This document shows, piece after piece, positions 22,761-34,571 of a DNA stretch of 64,000 nt (positions are counted from its first letter, which is position 1; every line of letters begins with the position of its first letter). The DNA comes from Cryptomeria japonica (lineage: Eukaryota > Streptophyta > Pinopsida > Cupressales > Cupressaceae). The notes under the pieces were generated by a model, which worked only from the letters and a program-made list of their open reading frames with translations, had not been told where the DNA came from and searched no databases. The stretch covers positions 262,554,574 to 262,618,573 of the forward strand of contig NC_081407.1 in NCBI RefSeq assembly GCF_030272615.1, given 5' to 3'. Both the position numbers and the translations under genes were made by a program.

Positions 22761-25700
22761 CATGATATACCAATTTTTCCAGATGATGAATCCATTATCC
22801 ATTACCTATGTACCGTAAATCCTGAAACAGGCTCTACCAGTGAACAAAATAACAATGTCTGTCAATCAGGGAGTGCCAAGTCTCTCAGTCGCAAAAATGA
22901 ACTAAATCAAGGATCTGATGTTGAAAACTAGTCAATGGCAACTCTAGATCACAAAAAAGTAAAAATAAAGGATGCATCTGAAGGTGAAAACCTTTTTAAG
23001 GCATCTAACGATGGGAGACTTAACTCTCTTCTTGAGCACTTTCATGAGCGATCACCCATTTTGATTGAGCCCACTCAATCAATCAACATTGGTACCACAG
23101 AAGCAGCGAGAAACATACACCTTGTAGAATCTCTGACAGAAGAAGAAAGATCGACATTTATCATCTTCTTTAAAGGATAGCAAATCAACTTTGCTTGGTC
23201 ATATGCTGATATGCCCGGAGTAGATCCACACTTAATCATGCATCACTTGTCCATTTCTATAGGAGTTATGCCAGTCAAGCAAAAGCTATGAAAGATGAAT
23301 CCACAGGTGGCACTCATGGTCAAAACTGAACTAAAGAAACTATTAGATGTCGGATTCATCTGACCCATTGACTATGCAGAATGGATTTCCAACATCGTTC
23401 CAGTATCAAAACCAGATGGTAGTATCAGAATCTGCACTGACTTCAAAGACGTCAACAAAGCTTGTCCAAAGGATGACTTTCCTCTACCCAGTATCGACAT
23501 AATTGTAGATCTCACAGCAGGCCATGCAATGCTCTCACTAATGGACGGTTTCTCAAGCTATAATCAAATCAAAATAGCTCTTGAAGATCAAGATAAAACA
23601 ACATTCACCTATCCTTGGGGAACGTATTGCTGGAATGTTATGTCTTTTGGCTTAAAGAATGCAGGGGCCACTTATCAAAGAGCAATGACAACAATCTTCC
23701 ATGACATGATGCACACATTTATGGAAGACTATGTGGATGATTTACTAGCTAAATCCTTCACCAGAGTCGAACATCTCAGCATCCTAACAAAGATCTTTAA
23801 TCGATTGGAGAAATTCCAAGTCAGGCTCAACCCTAAGAAGTGTGTCTTTGGGGTTACATCAGGCAAGTCACTAGGTTACATAGTCTCAGCTAAAGGTATT
23901 GAAGTAGATCCAGCAAAGGTACAAGCCATTATGGACATGCCACCACCAAAGAATATCAGTCAACTCAGATCTCTACAAGGACGACTTCAATCTATCAGGC
24001 GATTCATCGCTCAGCTAGCAGATAAAAGTCTCCCATTTAACCATTTACTACACAAAAATGTACCATTCAAATGGGAGGCCAAATGTGCAGAATCTTTTTA
24101 CCAAATCAAATAGTACCTGATGAATCCACTAGTTTTAGTACCACCAGTCGCAGGAAAGCTTCTTATCTTATATATCTCAACAACAGATATATCACTAGGG
24201 GCACTATTGGCACAAGAAGATCAACAAGGGAAGGAACGCGCCATATATTATATCAGTAGAACATTCAATGGCTATGAACTCAACTATACATTCATTGAAA
24301 AGGCTTGCCTAACAGTGGTCTTCGCATCTCAGAAGTTCCGACATTATATGCTAGCACATACCATTAAGCTAGTAGCAAAAATTGATCCTCTCAAATATCT
24401 ACTCAGCAAGGCTGGTCTTACAGGCCGATTGGCTAAATGGATCATGATTCTCAGTGAATTTGACATCCAATACATAGAAAGATGAGCCATCAAGGGACAA
24501 GCAATTGCAGATCAGTTGGCTGAAGCACCACTCCCCGACAAACACACCATGGAGATTGAATTTCCAGACAGGGACGTTCTTGCTCTTTCTACTAAACAAT
24601 GGATCCTATACACAACATCGTTCAGGTGCTGGCATTCTGTTCATCACTCCTGAGGGACACACTATACCAAGATCATATAGGCTTATGTTTCCATGCACAA
24701 ATAATGTGGCTGAATATGAGGCACTGGTTATAGGCATCAAAATGGCCGTAGAATGGAAAATCACAGAGTTAAAAGTCTATGGAGACTCACAACTAGTCAT
24801 CCATCAAATCAACAACAACTATTAGACAAAGGATGACAAGCTACTACCCTACAAACGAATGGTGGATGACTTCAAACAGTATTTTGTACACATCACCTTC
24901 GAGCAAATACCAAGATTAAACAACAAAGCAGCCAATGCAAAGGCTACAATCGCTTCATTACTACAAATTCCAGAACAATAGAGTCGTTATGAGTTCCTGG
25001 TAGAGCATCTGTTCTCCCCCGCCTATGACCACTCTGAATCCCAGGTTATCTATGCCGTGACTGGTTCAGATTCTCCATTATATGGACCAATATACGACTA
25101 CCTCAAGCACAATATCTTACCTATTGACCAATCCCGTAACCAAAAATGTAACTTTATCTGACAAGCTGCCCATTACACCCTTATCGCTGACACTTTGTAT
25201 CGCCGAGGTCTCGATGGTACTCTTCTTCGTTGCCTTGATCGTAATGATTCTGATTCTGCTTTACACGAGCTTCATGAAGGTATTTGTGGCACACATTCAA
25301 GTGGCACTACTCTTGCTAAAAAGCTTCTACGGATGGGATACTATTGGCCTACAATGGAAAAGGACTCATATCACTTCGCCAAGAAATGTCCTAAATGCCA
25401 GATCCATGGTAATCTGATACATGCACCAGCATAGGAACTACAGCCATTTACAACATCCTGGCCCTTTTGTCAGTGGGGACTAGACTTGGTTGGCAAAATT
25501 CATCCTTCATCTTCAAATGGACACAAGTTCATTATAATAGCCACGGAATATTTTACCAAATGGATAGAATCAGTTCCCATGACCATAGTGACAGGGAAAC
25601 AAATTGCCTCTTTTATCCTAAATTATCTGATCTACAGATATGGTATTCCAAGTTCAATCATCACAGATAATGGACGGCCCTTCAAGAATCAAGATATCCA

Positions 25701-26334
25701 AGAACTATGTGAAAAATGCAAAATCCAACATAGGTTCTCTACACCATACTACCCGCAAGGAAATGGTCAAGCGGAAGCATCTAACAAGACAATACTAAAA
25801 ATCCTCAAGAAAACAGTGAATGATGCAGGAAAAGATTGGCACGTACAACTCAATCCAACACTTTGGGCATACAGGACCAGCATCCACACACCTACAGTAG
25901 CAACACCATACTCATTGGTATATGGATCAGAAGCCATTTTACCCTTGGAGGTAGAAATCCCATCTCTCAGAGTCTATTTAAAAGGTTTAATCCCAGATGA
26001 AGAGTATCGAGTTAACCGACTGCAAGAACTTGAACTATTAGATGAAAGACGTCAACATGCTTACACTCATCTCAAAGCATATCAACAACGCATATGCAGG
26101 AGCTACAATCACAAGGTCATTCCCCGCAACTTCAAGGTTGGTGACCTAGTCCTCTAAGAAAATCCAAGAAATCAGCAAGATTGAGAAAACAAAGGGAAGT
26201 TTGAACCTAACTGGTTGGGTCCCTATGTTATCATATCAGTCTATGGATTAGGTGCCTATCAGCTAACAAATTCTGAAGGAGATGTGCTCGACGAACCAAC
26301 TAACAACATCCATCTAAAGTGGTACTACACTTAA
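22761..26334 (+). pseudogene. pol: RT, RNase H and integrase of element A pol
   Basis: Reverse transcriptase spans about 22,950-24,100 with the YVDD active site at 23730-23741. RNase H follows (AEYEAL, YGDSQL near 24,710-24,790), then integrase with its His/Cys zinc-binding part (about 25,260-25,410) and the DDE residues in GLDLVG, TDNG and GQAEASNK. The stop is TAA at 26332. Twelve premature stops lie at 22929, 23178, 23289, 23361, 24111, 24483, 24823, 24979, 25159, 25432, 26155 and 26182. One frameshift or small deletion lies near 24,590, at the start of RNase H. All stops are TAG, TAA or TGA derivable from CAG, CAA, CGA or TGG by one transition. The visible catalytic residues remain. Confidence 0.88.
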
Positions 26335-27545
26335 GTGGCCTAGTGCACGGAAAAAGCTAAAATAAACAAAAAAATCAAAAAATCCAGAAAAACACAAAAA
26401 CATAAAGTACAAAAACAAATGGTGAAAACCTGGTCAACGGGTGCTCTTGTGAAAAAAGGCTCCTCTATCTATCTCCATACCATTTTATCCATACAAACAC
26501 TATCGGCCATTGCCCAACACTTAGCAAAAATCCATTCAGGATATACTTAGCGTAGTCACTATCCTGATTTATCTATATATATCCTCTTACCACATCCCAC
26601 CATGACTTAGAAATCACTATACATGATCATATCAAGAGGCACACTCAGCTAGGGGCATTAACTTGTTCAAAAACTTGCAAACATTCAAAACATCACAACT
26701 ATTACAAAAACTTAGAAGCATGACATACAACAAACCAAAACTACGTTTCATCACAAAAACCAATACAAAACAATTCACAAAAATACCAAGAATGGATGAT
26801 TTTCTGAAGTACTAAATGTTGCATTCTTGCATAAATTCTTGACTCATTTTGCATTTTGAACTTTTTGAATTTTTGGATTCTCTTCCTTGTCTCACTAAAT
26901 GCTTCACAGCTAGAGGTCAAGGGGAACTTCCAATATTTTCTTAGTCTTCTGTCTGGGAGGCGATCACTTGTACTATGTGAATCCTTGCCTCGAGATGTGA
27001 TACATCGAATATCACTGAAGGCCTGATTCCACTTCACGCATACAAATGATCAAATCTTGTCTGTTTACGCAATACGCACTCAGGTCGTCTTGGTTCAATT
27101 ATACCTTGACACTTGTGCTATCTTGCAAAATCAAAAATCATGTAAATTTTTTTCAGGTCATTATGGTTCAATTATACCATTATGCTTGTATAAATTTTCA
27201 ACATATCCTAAACAAATCAATGCTCAATGATGATATCTACAAAGAAAGAAAATGAATGGCTATATCGGATGGCAAATACCGAATGAGGGATGTTCCAAAA
27301 ACATTAGTTGCATATCATTTTACAATTAGTTCATATCATTTAACATGTTTGCATATCATTTCACCATAGTTTCATATCAAATCATACATCTCATTTTCAA
27401 GATACATCTCACAGCATATAAAAACATACATCCTGCATCATACATTACATCATATATTTAAACATTGCATCATCATAAAGTAACGAAATCGCCCACATAA
27501 CATGCATCCATATAAACACATCACATGATCAAAACAAATGGTGCC

Positions 27546-27546
<1 letters not shown>
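26335..27546 (+). other. Post-pol spacer of element A
   Basis: No gene seen. It is AT-rich with recurrent CATATCATTT-like strings near 27,310-27,380, and includes the 3' flank of the antisense gene. Confidence 0.5.

Positions 27547-27621
<75 letters not shown>
27547..27621. repeat. (TA)n microsatellite, about 37 units
   Basis: Uninterrupted TA dinucleotides. It lies at the 3' end of the antisense plant mobile domain gene and creates spurious Ile-Tyr ORFs on both strands. Confidence 0.97.
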
Positions 27622-27624
<3 letters not shown>

Positions 27625-29784
27625 ATAAATGATCCAAATGTACAAAATGTGTCAAAACACTGTGTCCAGTACAAAGAATACAATGCTCCAAAATACAACC
27701 GAGACCATGTCTCTCAAGTATGACTATCCCCTGACAGAGATGGTCTCGCTCCAGATGCACCCACCCTTGGATCCCCAGGAGGGTCCTGTCTTGGTGGCCC
27801 CGTAACACCTCGGCTCTCAAACCATGATCCAGTGGCTCGAGATCGACTAGATCTCGACTGTGCAAAACTCTGTACTCACCGGTCCCTGGGTACTGCAGCC
27901 TTATAGTGCCGCCTATAATACTCTGCCTCCTGGGCTCTCAGCGCCAACTCTCTCAGGGTGTCTCTCATCGGACCACCCGTTGCTGCTCTTTGCATGCTGG
28001 ACACCACCTCCTCCGCTCATCCCCTCCGCTCTATCTTGGTATCTTGCTCAGTGGTCAACTGAGAAATCTGTCGCTAATAGGTCAAAATCTGTGCCTGCAG
28101 CTGCTGAACGGTCACCTGTAGAGTCCGGATCTGTGCATCCTCCATATGACCAGGGATCCGAACCCGTAGTGGTACCTATGATGGCGGAACCCCTCCCACA
28201 CGGCCTGTCCTCGGTGCTAGAGGTGGGAGTACATCCGTCCTCCTCCTCTGCGCTAGTCACATAGCCTCCTCTATACCACCCACTGCAGCTAGCACCTCCC
28301 CCACTCTCCCCTATCCACCAGCTCCGATAGCCAATCCACCTCTCCCTCTATCTATCCTCCCCTGTCGCACTGCTCTCTCCACACCCCTATCTCTTCTCCT
28401 CAATCTACCTCCCTGCTTCCCTCTCGCTCCTCTCCCTTGTCCATCTCCTCCATCATCCCCATCATCTCCATCATCTCCCCCGTCTCCCTCCTCCTCATCC
28501 GAATCAAATGATGGCCTCATCTCCTCAGAATCAGATATCCTAGCCACCGCCTGCGCAGCAAACAATCGGGCAAACTCATCTGTCATACCCGCATCCTGAA
28601 TCTTCGGGGCATAGTCCCATATTTGCCCGGCCAACCCCACAAACTCCTCCACTGCCACGGCACTATCGATGGTCGGCCCGCAATCAGCCACATCCTGCTG
28701 CCGTCGTGCATATAGGCACGCTCCCTGTGGAATACCCTGCTGGCACCCAAACTGCTTCAAAACTTGGGTCACCACAAACCGCTCAATCACGAATGGGGTC
28801 CTCCCAATCAGGTACCTGGTCATAAATACAAAGGGCATCTCCAGCCCATCCTCAACCCACACCTCACATCCTGTGTACGGTTGCCAAGTGACCGTATCAA
28901 TGTCATCAAGTACCCTCCTCCAGTGCTCTAGTTTGCCCAACTTATGGTGGACAACTAGACCCCTGTATCCATAGGCATATGTACATCCTACGGGTCTGTC
29001 CCTGTCTGCTAATGGCCTCACTGTTGGAATGTGCTCCCAGCACCATACCTATAATAATGTCACGCCAGCTGACAAATTGCCGTAACCGAGGTATACTACC
29101 TCATGCAGACCCCTGTATAAATGGGCCAGCATAGCTGAACCCCATAAAAACCTCCGGCCCTGAGTGACCATCTCCTCCAAAACCAGCCCCCATCCCACCG
29201 AGAATCCCTTTGACCTACGATCAGGACAAAGGAATCCACCAATGAAACCTGCTAGTACAGATGGTAGTGGTGCATAATCTAGGTCCAAAAACTCCTGCCA
29301 TGGGATCTCATAGCCGCAGACGGTATCATCCTGAAAAATACGGTGCAGTGCCTCTGTGCCACCCTCCTCCGACTGCTCATATGGTAGTAGTGCCCCTACC
29401 ATAGGGATGCGTAGAATCTGGTAACAGTCCTCTGGTGTGACTGTCATCTCTCCAGTGGCAAAATGGAAGGTGTTGGTGTCGCTATGCCACCTCTCTGCCA
29501 AAGCTGTCAATAGCCCCTGGTTCACAGTGAAACGAGGCATATCCAAGAGGGCAGTCAAACCACATCTCTCGATGATATCAAGATTAGCCTGCGACAACCG
29601 CGGTATCAATGTCCACGGTCTAGGAAATCTCTCTCGCGACTGAACCATGCCCAATCGCTCCTATCAACAAGCAAAACAAATCCAATATCAGTTCCACATC
29701 AAAACGAAGATATCAAAATCAAACTCACATCAACAACATGAAACAATTTGCTTATCTACATCAAAGTTCAAAATCCTATCATTT

Positions 29785-29965
29785 CATATCAACTTGTAAA
29801 ACAACTCAAGTTCTCAAAAACCATATCAAAACTTGTAACACAACTCAAGTCTCCAAAATCACATAAACTTGTAAAACAACTCAAGTATCCCACCCATATC
29901 AGCTTGTAACACAACTCAAGTTTCCAATCCATATCAGCTTGTAACACAACTCAGGCTTCACACAT
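29785..29965. repeat. Five tandem ~36-bp units in the antisense intron
   Basis: CTTGTAACACAACTCAAG or its AAAAC variant recurs at 29793, 29832, 29868, 29903 and 29938, spacing 35-39 bp. It lies within the predicted intron. Confidence 0.85.
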
Positions 29966-30152
29966 TAAACTTGAAACAGAACATGCAAAATAACTCATAT
30001 TTTGATCAACACAACACATTGATATTTATACATAACTTGGAAAATCACAAATCAAAACAAGTTATATCAACACTCATATTGGACAAAAGCATAAAATCAT
30101 GACAGACAGACCAAAACAAATTTTCAAATCGGCTCATCTCGTAAAAATTTTC

Positions 30153-30612
30153 CCGATGCGCTAAAACAGATAACCAATGTGCTAAAACACCCCCACGCGC
30201 TAGACTGCTTTTCCTACATGCTAATATTTTTACCCTATGTGCTAGACTGACTCTACGCGCTAAAATTTCCCCCCCATGCGCCACCTAACCTACCCTATGC
30301 GCTAGACTGACTCTATGCGCTAATCTACACCTCCTAGGCACTACCTATTTGGCCTTATGCGCTAGGTTATCCCTACGCGCTAAACCCCCTTACCTATGCG
30401 AACCCCTGCGACCCCTATGAGCTAGGTCCACCCTACGCGCTAACTTGTTGACCTGATGCGCTACCCGACGGTTTCCATGCGCTATTCTACACGTATGCGC
30501 TAACCTATTTCTTTTATGCGCTATCCTATCTATCTGGACGCGACCCCTAATATTCGACTCAAATGTGCTACTCTAGACTTTGTCTAAGCTAATCTATGCC
30601 CTAGACGCGCTA
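30153..30612 (-). repeat. TAGCGCAT octamer array 3, inverted, in the antisense gene's intron
   Basis: On the plus strand, ATGCGCTA or ACGCGCTA (and decayed ATGTGCTA) recurs at 30155, 30177, 30195, 30216, 30237, 30255, 30275, 30296, 30315, 30335, 30356, 30375, 30395, 30416, 30435, 30455, 30476, 30495, 30515 and 30536, so spacing is 18-22 bp. Further decayed copies extend to about 30,612. Only the octamer is conserved; the ~12-bp intervals differ. Read on the minus strand the motif is TAGCGCAT, the same orientation relative to the downstream ORF as in the sense leader. Confidence 0.92.
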
Positions 30613-30845
30613 AACTGTTAAACCCGAACTGAAAATCAAAAAATGACTAAAAACGACAAAATAAAAAGTCAAAAGAGGGTCAAAAATGTTGACTTACTGG
30701 TGGTCCACACGCTGCAGGTCTCCGGTACCTCCGAACGCGCTCGAAACGGTGTCTATGATACGGAATAGGCATTTTCTCTGCAGACCAAATTCTCTTTCTC
30801 CAAAGTCAACAAAACACAAATGAATCTAATTCAAGCCCTTTTCCC

Positions 30846-30853
30846 CTTTTATA
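30846..30853 (-). promoter_or_regulatory. Candidate TATA box of the antisense PMD gene
   Basis: Minus strand CCTATAAAAGGGG, 74 bp upstream of the ATG at 30772, which leaves room for a short 5' UTR. It is internal to element A, about 365 bp from the 3' LTR, so the antisense gene would have its own promoter. Confidence 0.55.
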
Positions 30854-31204
30854 GGAGGAAAATGAAATTAGGGTTAGCCAAATGGACCTGTAATATGGTT
30901 GCGGTCTCCCCTTTATCATAACATTCATAACTTATCGGGAGATGAATCAATTTGCACACATTACACATGCATGAAATCATACACATCATATGCATCTCAT
31001 CAAATTAAATTAAAAAAAATTCAAAATATTGATTCATCTCCCAAGGGGGCATCACCATCAAATATCAAATCTGGGGCATCACACATCAAATCAAATCCGG
31101 GGCACAACTGGCAAATCATAAGAGCGACACAAAAATTGCATTTGATCATAAATCATGATAAGGCATCATTTTCTTTGAAATAACATGTGCACACACGTCA
31201 CTTC

Positions 31205-31218
31205 AAAGAGGGGCAAAA
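31205..31218 (+). other. Polypurine tract of element A
   Basis: AAAGAGGGGCAAAA abuts the 3' LTR start at 31219, the usual plus-strand primer for Gypsy reverse transcription. Confidence 0.85.
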
Positions 31219-32680
31219 TGTAGACGTATAAAAATGACCATATTCCTAAATGAATATTTTATGTTCATTTCTCTATTTAATTAAATTACCCACATTCCTC
31301 TATTTAATTAAGTAAATTACTCAATTTATTTAAATTAAATTCACTATACCCATTTAATGAATAAATCATTTTATTCAATAAAACCCCCATATCCACTTTT
31401 AATTAAATTCAAATTTAATTAAATAGTTATCCTAAATTGAATAAATCTAATTTATTTAATTTCTCCAAATTGCAACCAAATTGAATTAAATTACTTTATT
31501 TCAATTAAATCCTATTATTCCTCCATCCACTTGCAAAATCCCAAACCCCTTTCTAATCCCTTCTAGAATCTTCTAATCGCTTCTAATTAACCTAACCCCT
31601 CCTCTAAACTTTGTCACATCCCTAAGCAAAGGGAAGTCACTTCTCAAATCCTCAAAGTCTTTGATAACCATTAAAGGCTTCAAGTCTTCAACCACTTAAA
31701 TCCTCAAAGTCTTTGATAACCATTAAAGGCTTCCAACCTTCAACCACTTAATCCCCCAAAGTCTCCAATAACCATTAATGGCTAACTCAAACCCTCTTAC
31801 ATGGTTAAAACATTTGTTTTGACTCAACCTTCATCCAACCCAAGGGTCTCATCAGGACTTTAATGCTTTGACCATGATTATCTATTAATCATTTGCACAA
31901 AGGTTTATCCTTGGATTAACTCTTAATCCATTGGGTAATCCTAATTTAAGCTTGACCCTTACCCTCTAGATAACCATGAGGTCTTCTCAGGCCTTTAATG
32001 CCTCCAACCCCTTCTCTCAACCCAGCCCTATGTTGACACTTGTCACCATTTCATTGGTGCAAATTGTGCACATGGATCCCCAACTTTCAAACTCAACCCT
32101 TGATTGAATCTTTCAATCCTGGCCATCCATTGCCCTGTTTTTGCTATAAATAGAGCTCTCATTCCTCCATTTTAAATCATCCAAATTTGTAGTATCATAC
32201 TTATGCTCAAATACATTCAAGCTTTCATATCATTTTTATGCTCATCATTTTAGCCTCTTTGAAATCAGGAATTAGTTTAAATATGCATGTTTAAAATACT
32301 TTCTTTATCATTTAGCTCAATCATAGACTAAATATATCATGTTAGGATAGTACTCATACTAATCTTGTCATCTTATCATATAGTTTATTGCATTTCTAAG
32401 ATCATATATAGCTTAGCATATCTTTCATACTAAAAACTATCAAAACATCCCTCGTTCTTGCATTTGCCATCCCTAAACCATTTTGCTCAATGATCTGAGA
32501 GCAAAAACATTGGTTTGAGGGACATTGTGAGATAGAGAACCATGGGACCCACCTTGGGAAGCTGAGTAATACGTTATTACTCCATAGCTTGCATCAAGAA
32601 GTCTTGTGTGTGTGTGTGGACAAGTCATTTAGTCATATTTTCAAATATTGAATTCTATCAGCCCACTTTTCCCGCATACA
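31219..32680 (+). repeat. Element A 3' LTR
   Basis: 1462 bp, TGTAGACG to CGCATACA. It differs from the 5' LTR by about 24 substitutions (mostly transitions) and lacks a 15-bp stretch near its start. CCTAG follows at 32681. Confidence 0.95.
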
Positions 32681-33359
32681 CCTAGTTAAAGGTAAACTTA
32701 GTGGCAGATCTAGATCCAAGTTAATGAATCACCTTGTTAGAGGATTTCTACAATGAAGCTTGTTAGAGCTTACCCGATTAGGGGATTTAACTACTACAGT
32801 GATTAGAAAACAATAGAGTGGTATGATCTAGGAATAGCACATTGTGCTTGGTTAGATCCTTTTCTGCTCACTCAATACTGTATCACCAACATACTCTGCA
32901 ACTCCTTCAACAAATCACATCAACATCAACTCATAACATCACTTGTATCTTGCAAATCAAAATAACTCATCACAATGTGTTTTTATAGACGTTAGATTTC
33001 ATGTTGACTCAAGAACCTCAACACAATTTCCTAGGTTCAATGAATCTGGACAATCTTCCTTAACACATCACAAATCACCGCCAAAAATATCGGTTGGTGG
33101 TAACACATCACGATCGGTGATAACTCATCACACAATCAGTCAAACTAGTTGGAGCACTGATACAAATTGAGTGTTGACCGCTTCCAAATCATATACCAAT
33201 TGTCTCCAAGCGCCTCCTTTCCTCTCTCCATTGTATCTCAAAACTGGTGATAGTGGAATTGACCATAACCGACTATCTTAACTGCATATACTAGCTGTCC
33301 ACATATACCGGTTTAGACACCTTCAAACCGGTTAGACTTACTCTATACATATAATATCA
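32681..33359 (-). repeat. Element E 5' LTR, portion right of element A
   Basis: Begins with the second CCTAG copy and continues E's LTR. A reversed TATA box (TTTTTATAG) lies near 32980-32988. The right end is uncertain: AATATCA at 33359 would give TGATA...TATCA terminal symmetry with 8752, but an end near 33,414 is also possible. Confidence 0.55.
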
Positions 33360-34006
33360 GTTAACAATACAAAGACTTAATAGTAGTATCGGTTTGACCT
33401 AACTGGTATAGTCATGTTCTCTTTCCCTTTCATGTGTTGTCCCTTTTATCTCGATATTATAGTAGTAAGATCCTAAAGTCCTTGGGGGCTTGGGTTGTCT
33501 TGTCTCTTAGGTATCTTAGTAAAAATATTTCATTGTGACTTTGTACTTTCCCGTGAGTATGGGTGTAGTCTCATACTCCCACTAAAGTGGGGGGTTAATT
33601 TAGCATCACAAATCGTATCCACATACAATTTCATCCTCACTTAGTGCAACTTTATTTATTCTTAATACCTCTTTGTCCCTACCTATGTCTTTGCCCTTGC
33701 ATTTGGATATGCACCCTGGTCTTGCTCCTGAATGAAAACTAGTTCTTCAACTAGATAAATCACTTCTGATTAATGCTCCCCATTCCACTATTGGATGTGG
33801 GGCTCTTTTAGGAGGATGAAACACTACTCTTATATCTCACCTTGATATTTTATCTTTCAATGCCTAATGCTTGCTTTGATTTTGTTCACACCTCCCACAG
33901 AATTGCATTTTCACTTTAGCTTTTATCTCTTCTCCGAAGTCAAGTCCTGATTTTTAGGACCAAGGAACAAAATTGCCTTGGTCCTCCTAATAAGGACCCA
34001 AATTTG
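33360..34006 (+). mobile_element. Probable 3' end and LTR start of an older element G
   Basis: A polypurine-like TAAAGTGGGGGGTTAA at about 33582-33597 is followed by sequence that continues, after removal of element C, into 47258 with a matched GGACC...GGTCC context and a TATA box at 47354. This suggests a Gypsy 3' LTR starting near 33,600 that C split. No G coding sequence is in the window. Confidence 0.4.
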
Positions 34007-34571
34007 TGTTGGAATCCAAAAACACTGAGAGGCGGGGAGGTGGGGAGTGAATCAGTGTTCTACCGGAAGAGAGAAATTTAACCTTATTAATACAACAACT
34101 CAAGAACCGGTAAATATAAAAGCATATAACAATAAGCAACAATGCAACCACAAAGATGAACACCATAACACCATAGATTTATACATGGAAAACCTCAAGG
34201 AGGAAAAACCACGGTGGGATTGGAGACCCATAATAAATATCCACTGATCAGATGAATAAATATTACAATAAGGGGCCTGCACATGTAGGAAGGAACACTG
34301 CCTAGAGTGCACTGCTCATCACAATGGAGTCTCACAAAATACAGAGAGGTTAAACACCTCATAATATTTGGATAGTAATCCAGAAAGAAGAACTACTTGT
34401 GATAGCATCAAACATGCTAGATTACAGTTCTGATTAAGCTCAATACTGGATGTCTAAAACCTCTTACATAAACCCAACTTGATCACCTATAATCGACCAA
34501 ATCCTTTGCACAAATAATTATTACATTATACACTCCTTGCCTATACATACATGATCTACAATGAGATCTTA
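34007..34571 (-). repeat. Element C 3' LTR, part 1 (left of element D)
   Basis: Starts TGTTGGAATCC with a G-rich run (GGCGGGGAGGTGGGGAG) and matches 46063 onward. It is cut at TCTTA (34567-34571), the target duplication made by D. Confidence 0.9.

Larger units (their letters stand above)
27714..30772 (-). pseudogene. Antisense spliced gene for a plant mobile domain (PMD) protein inside element A
   Basis: Exon 1 runs from ATG at 30772 to 30698 (25 codons, Arg-rich, HRHRFERVRRYRR) and ends at a consensus donor (GTAAGT, 30697-30692). The acceptor TTGTTGATAG, after a T-rich tract, ends at 29661, and exon 2 begins at 29660 in matching phase. Exon 2 has the plant mobile domain hallmarks: a TFHFATGEMTVTPEDCYQIL-type block near 29,440, GFIGGFLCP near 29,230 and the VWCWEHIP block just past TAG at 29049. 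An acidic Asp/Gly stretch, an Arg-rich stretch and a Gln-rich coiled coil follow. In-frame stops at 29049, 28311, 28257, 28176, 28074, 28017, 27876 and 27714 all fit single C-to-T changes and there is no frameshift; the native stop may be one of the last. PMD proteins occur in plant hosts (MAIN/MAIL1 type, linked to silencing) and in transposons. Antisense extra ORFs after pol are known in Tat elements. Confidence 0.75.
9090..32680 (+). mobile_element. Element A: 23.6-kb Ty3/Gypsy Tat/Ogre-type LTR retrotransposon
   Basis: Bounded by near-identical direct LTRs (9090-10566 and 31219-32680) and 5-bp duplications, with a primer site after the left LTR and a polypurine tract before the right one. 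The order is LTR, long leader, ORF1, gag, protease with G-patch, RT, RNase H, integrase, then about 4.9 kb with an antisense gene, then LTR. The large size, extra ORF upstream of gag, protease motif LIDGG, GRPWIH motif, G-patch and extra ORF after pol fit the Tat/Ogre branch of Ty3/Gypsy. A half-element B interrupts pol. By eye the LTRs differ at about 24 substitutions plus a 15-bp indel in 1.46 kb. Confidence 0.92.

Noticed and set aside
27450-27723. ORFs rich in Ile-Tyr repeats
   Set aside because: Created by the (TA)n tract at 27547-27621.
27860-28974. Plus-strand ORFs opposite the PMD gene
   Set aside because: GC-rich shadows of the minus-strand coding sequence, which has the PMD motifs.
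30153-30612. CRISPR-like look (short constant core, variable intervals)
   Set aside because: The core is only 8 bp, the intervals ~12 bp, cores vary, the genome is a plant, and no cas gene is present.
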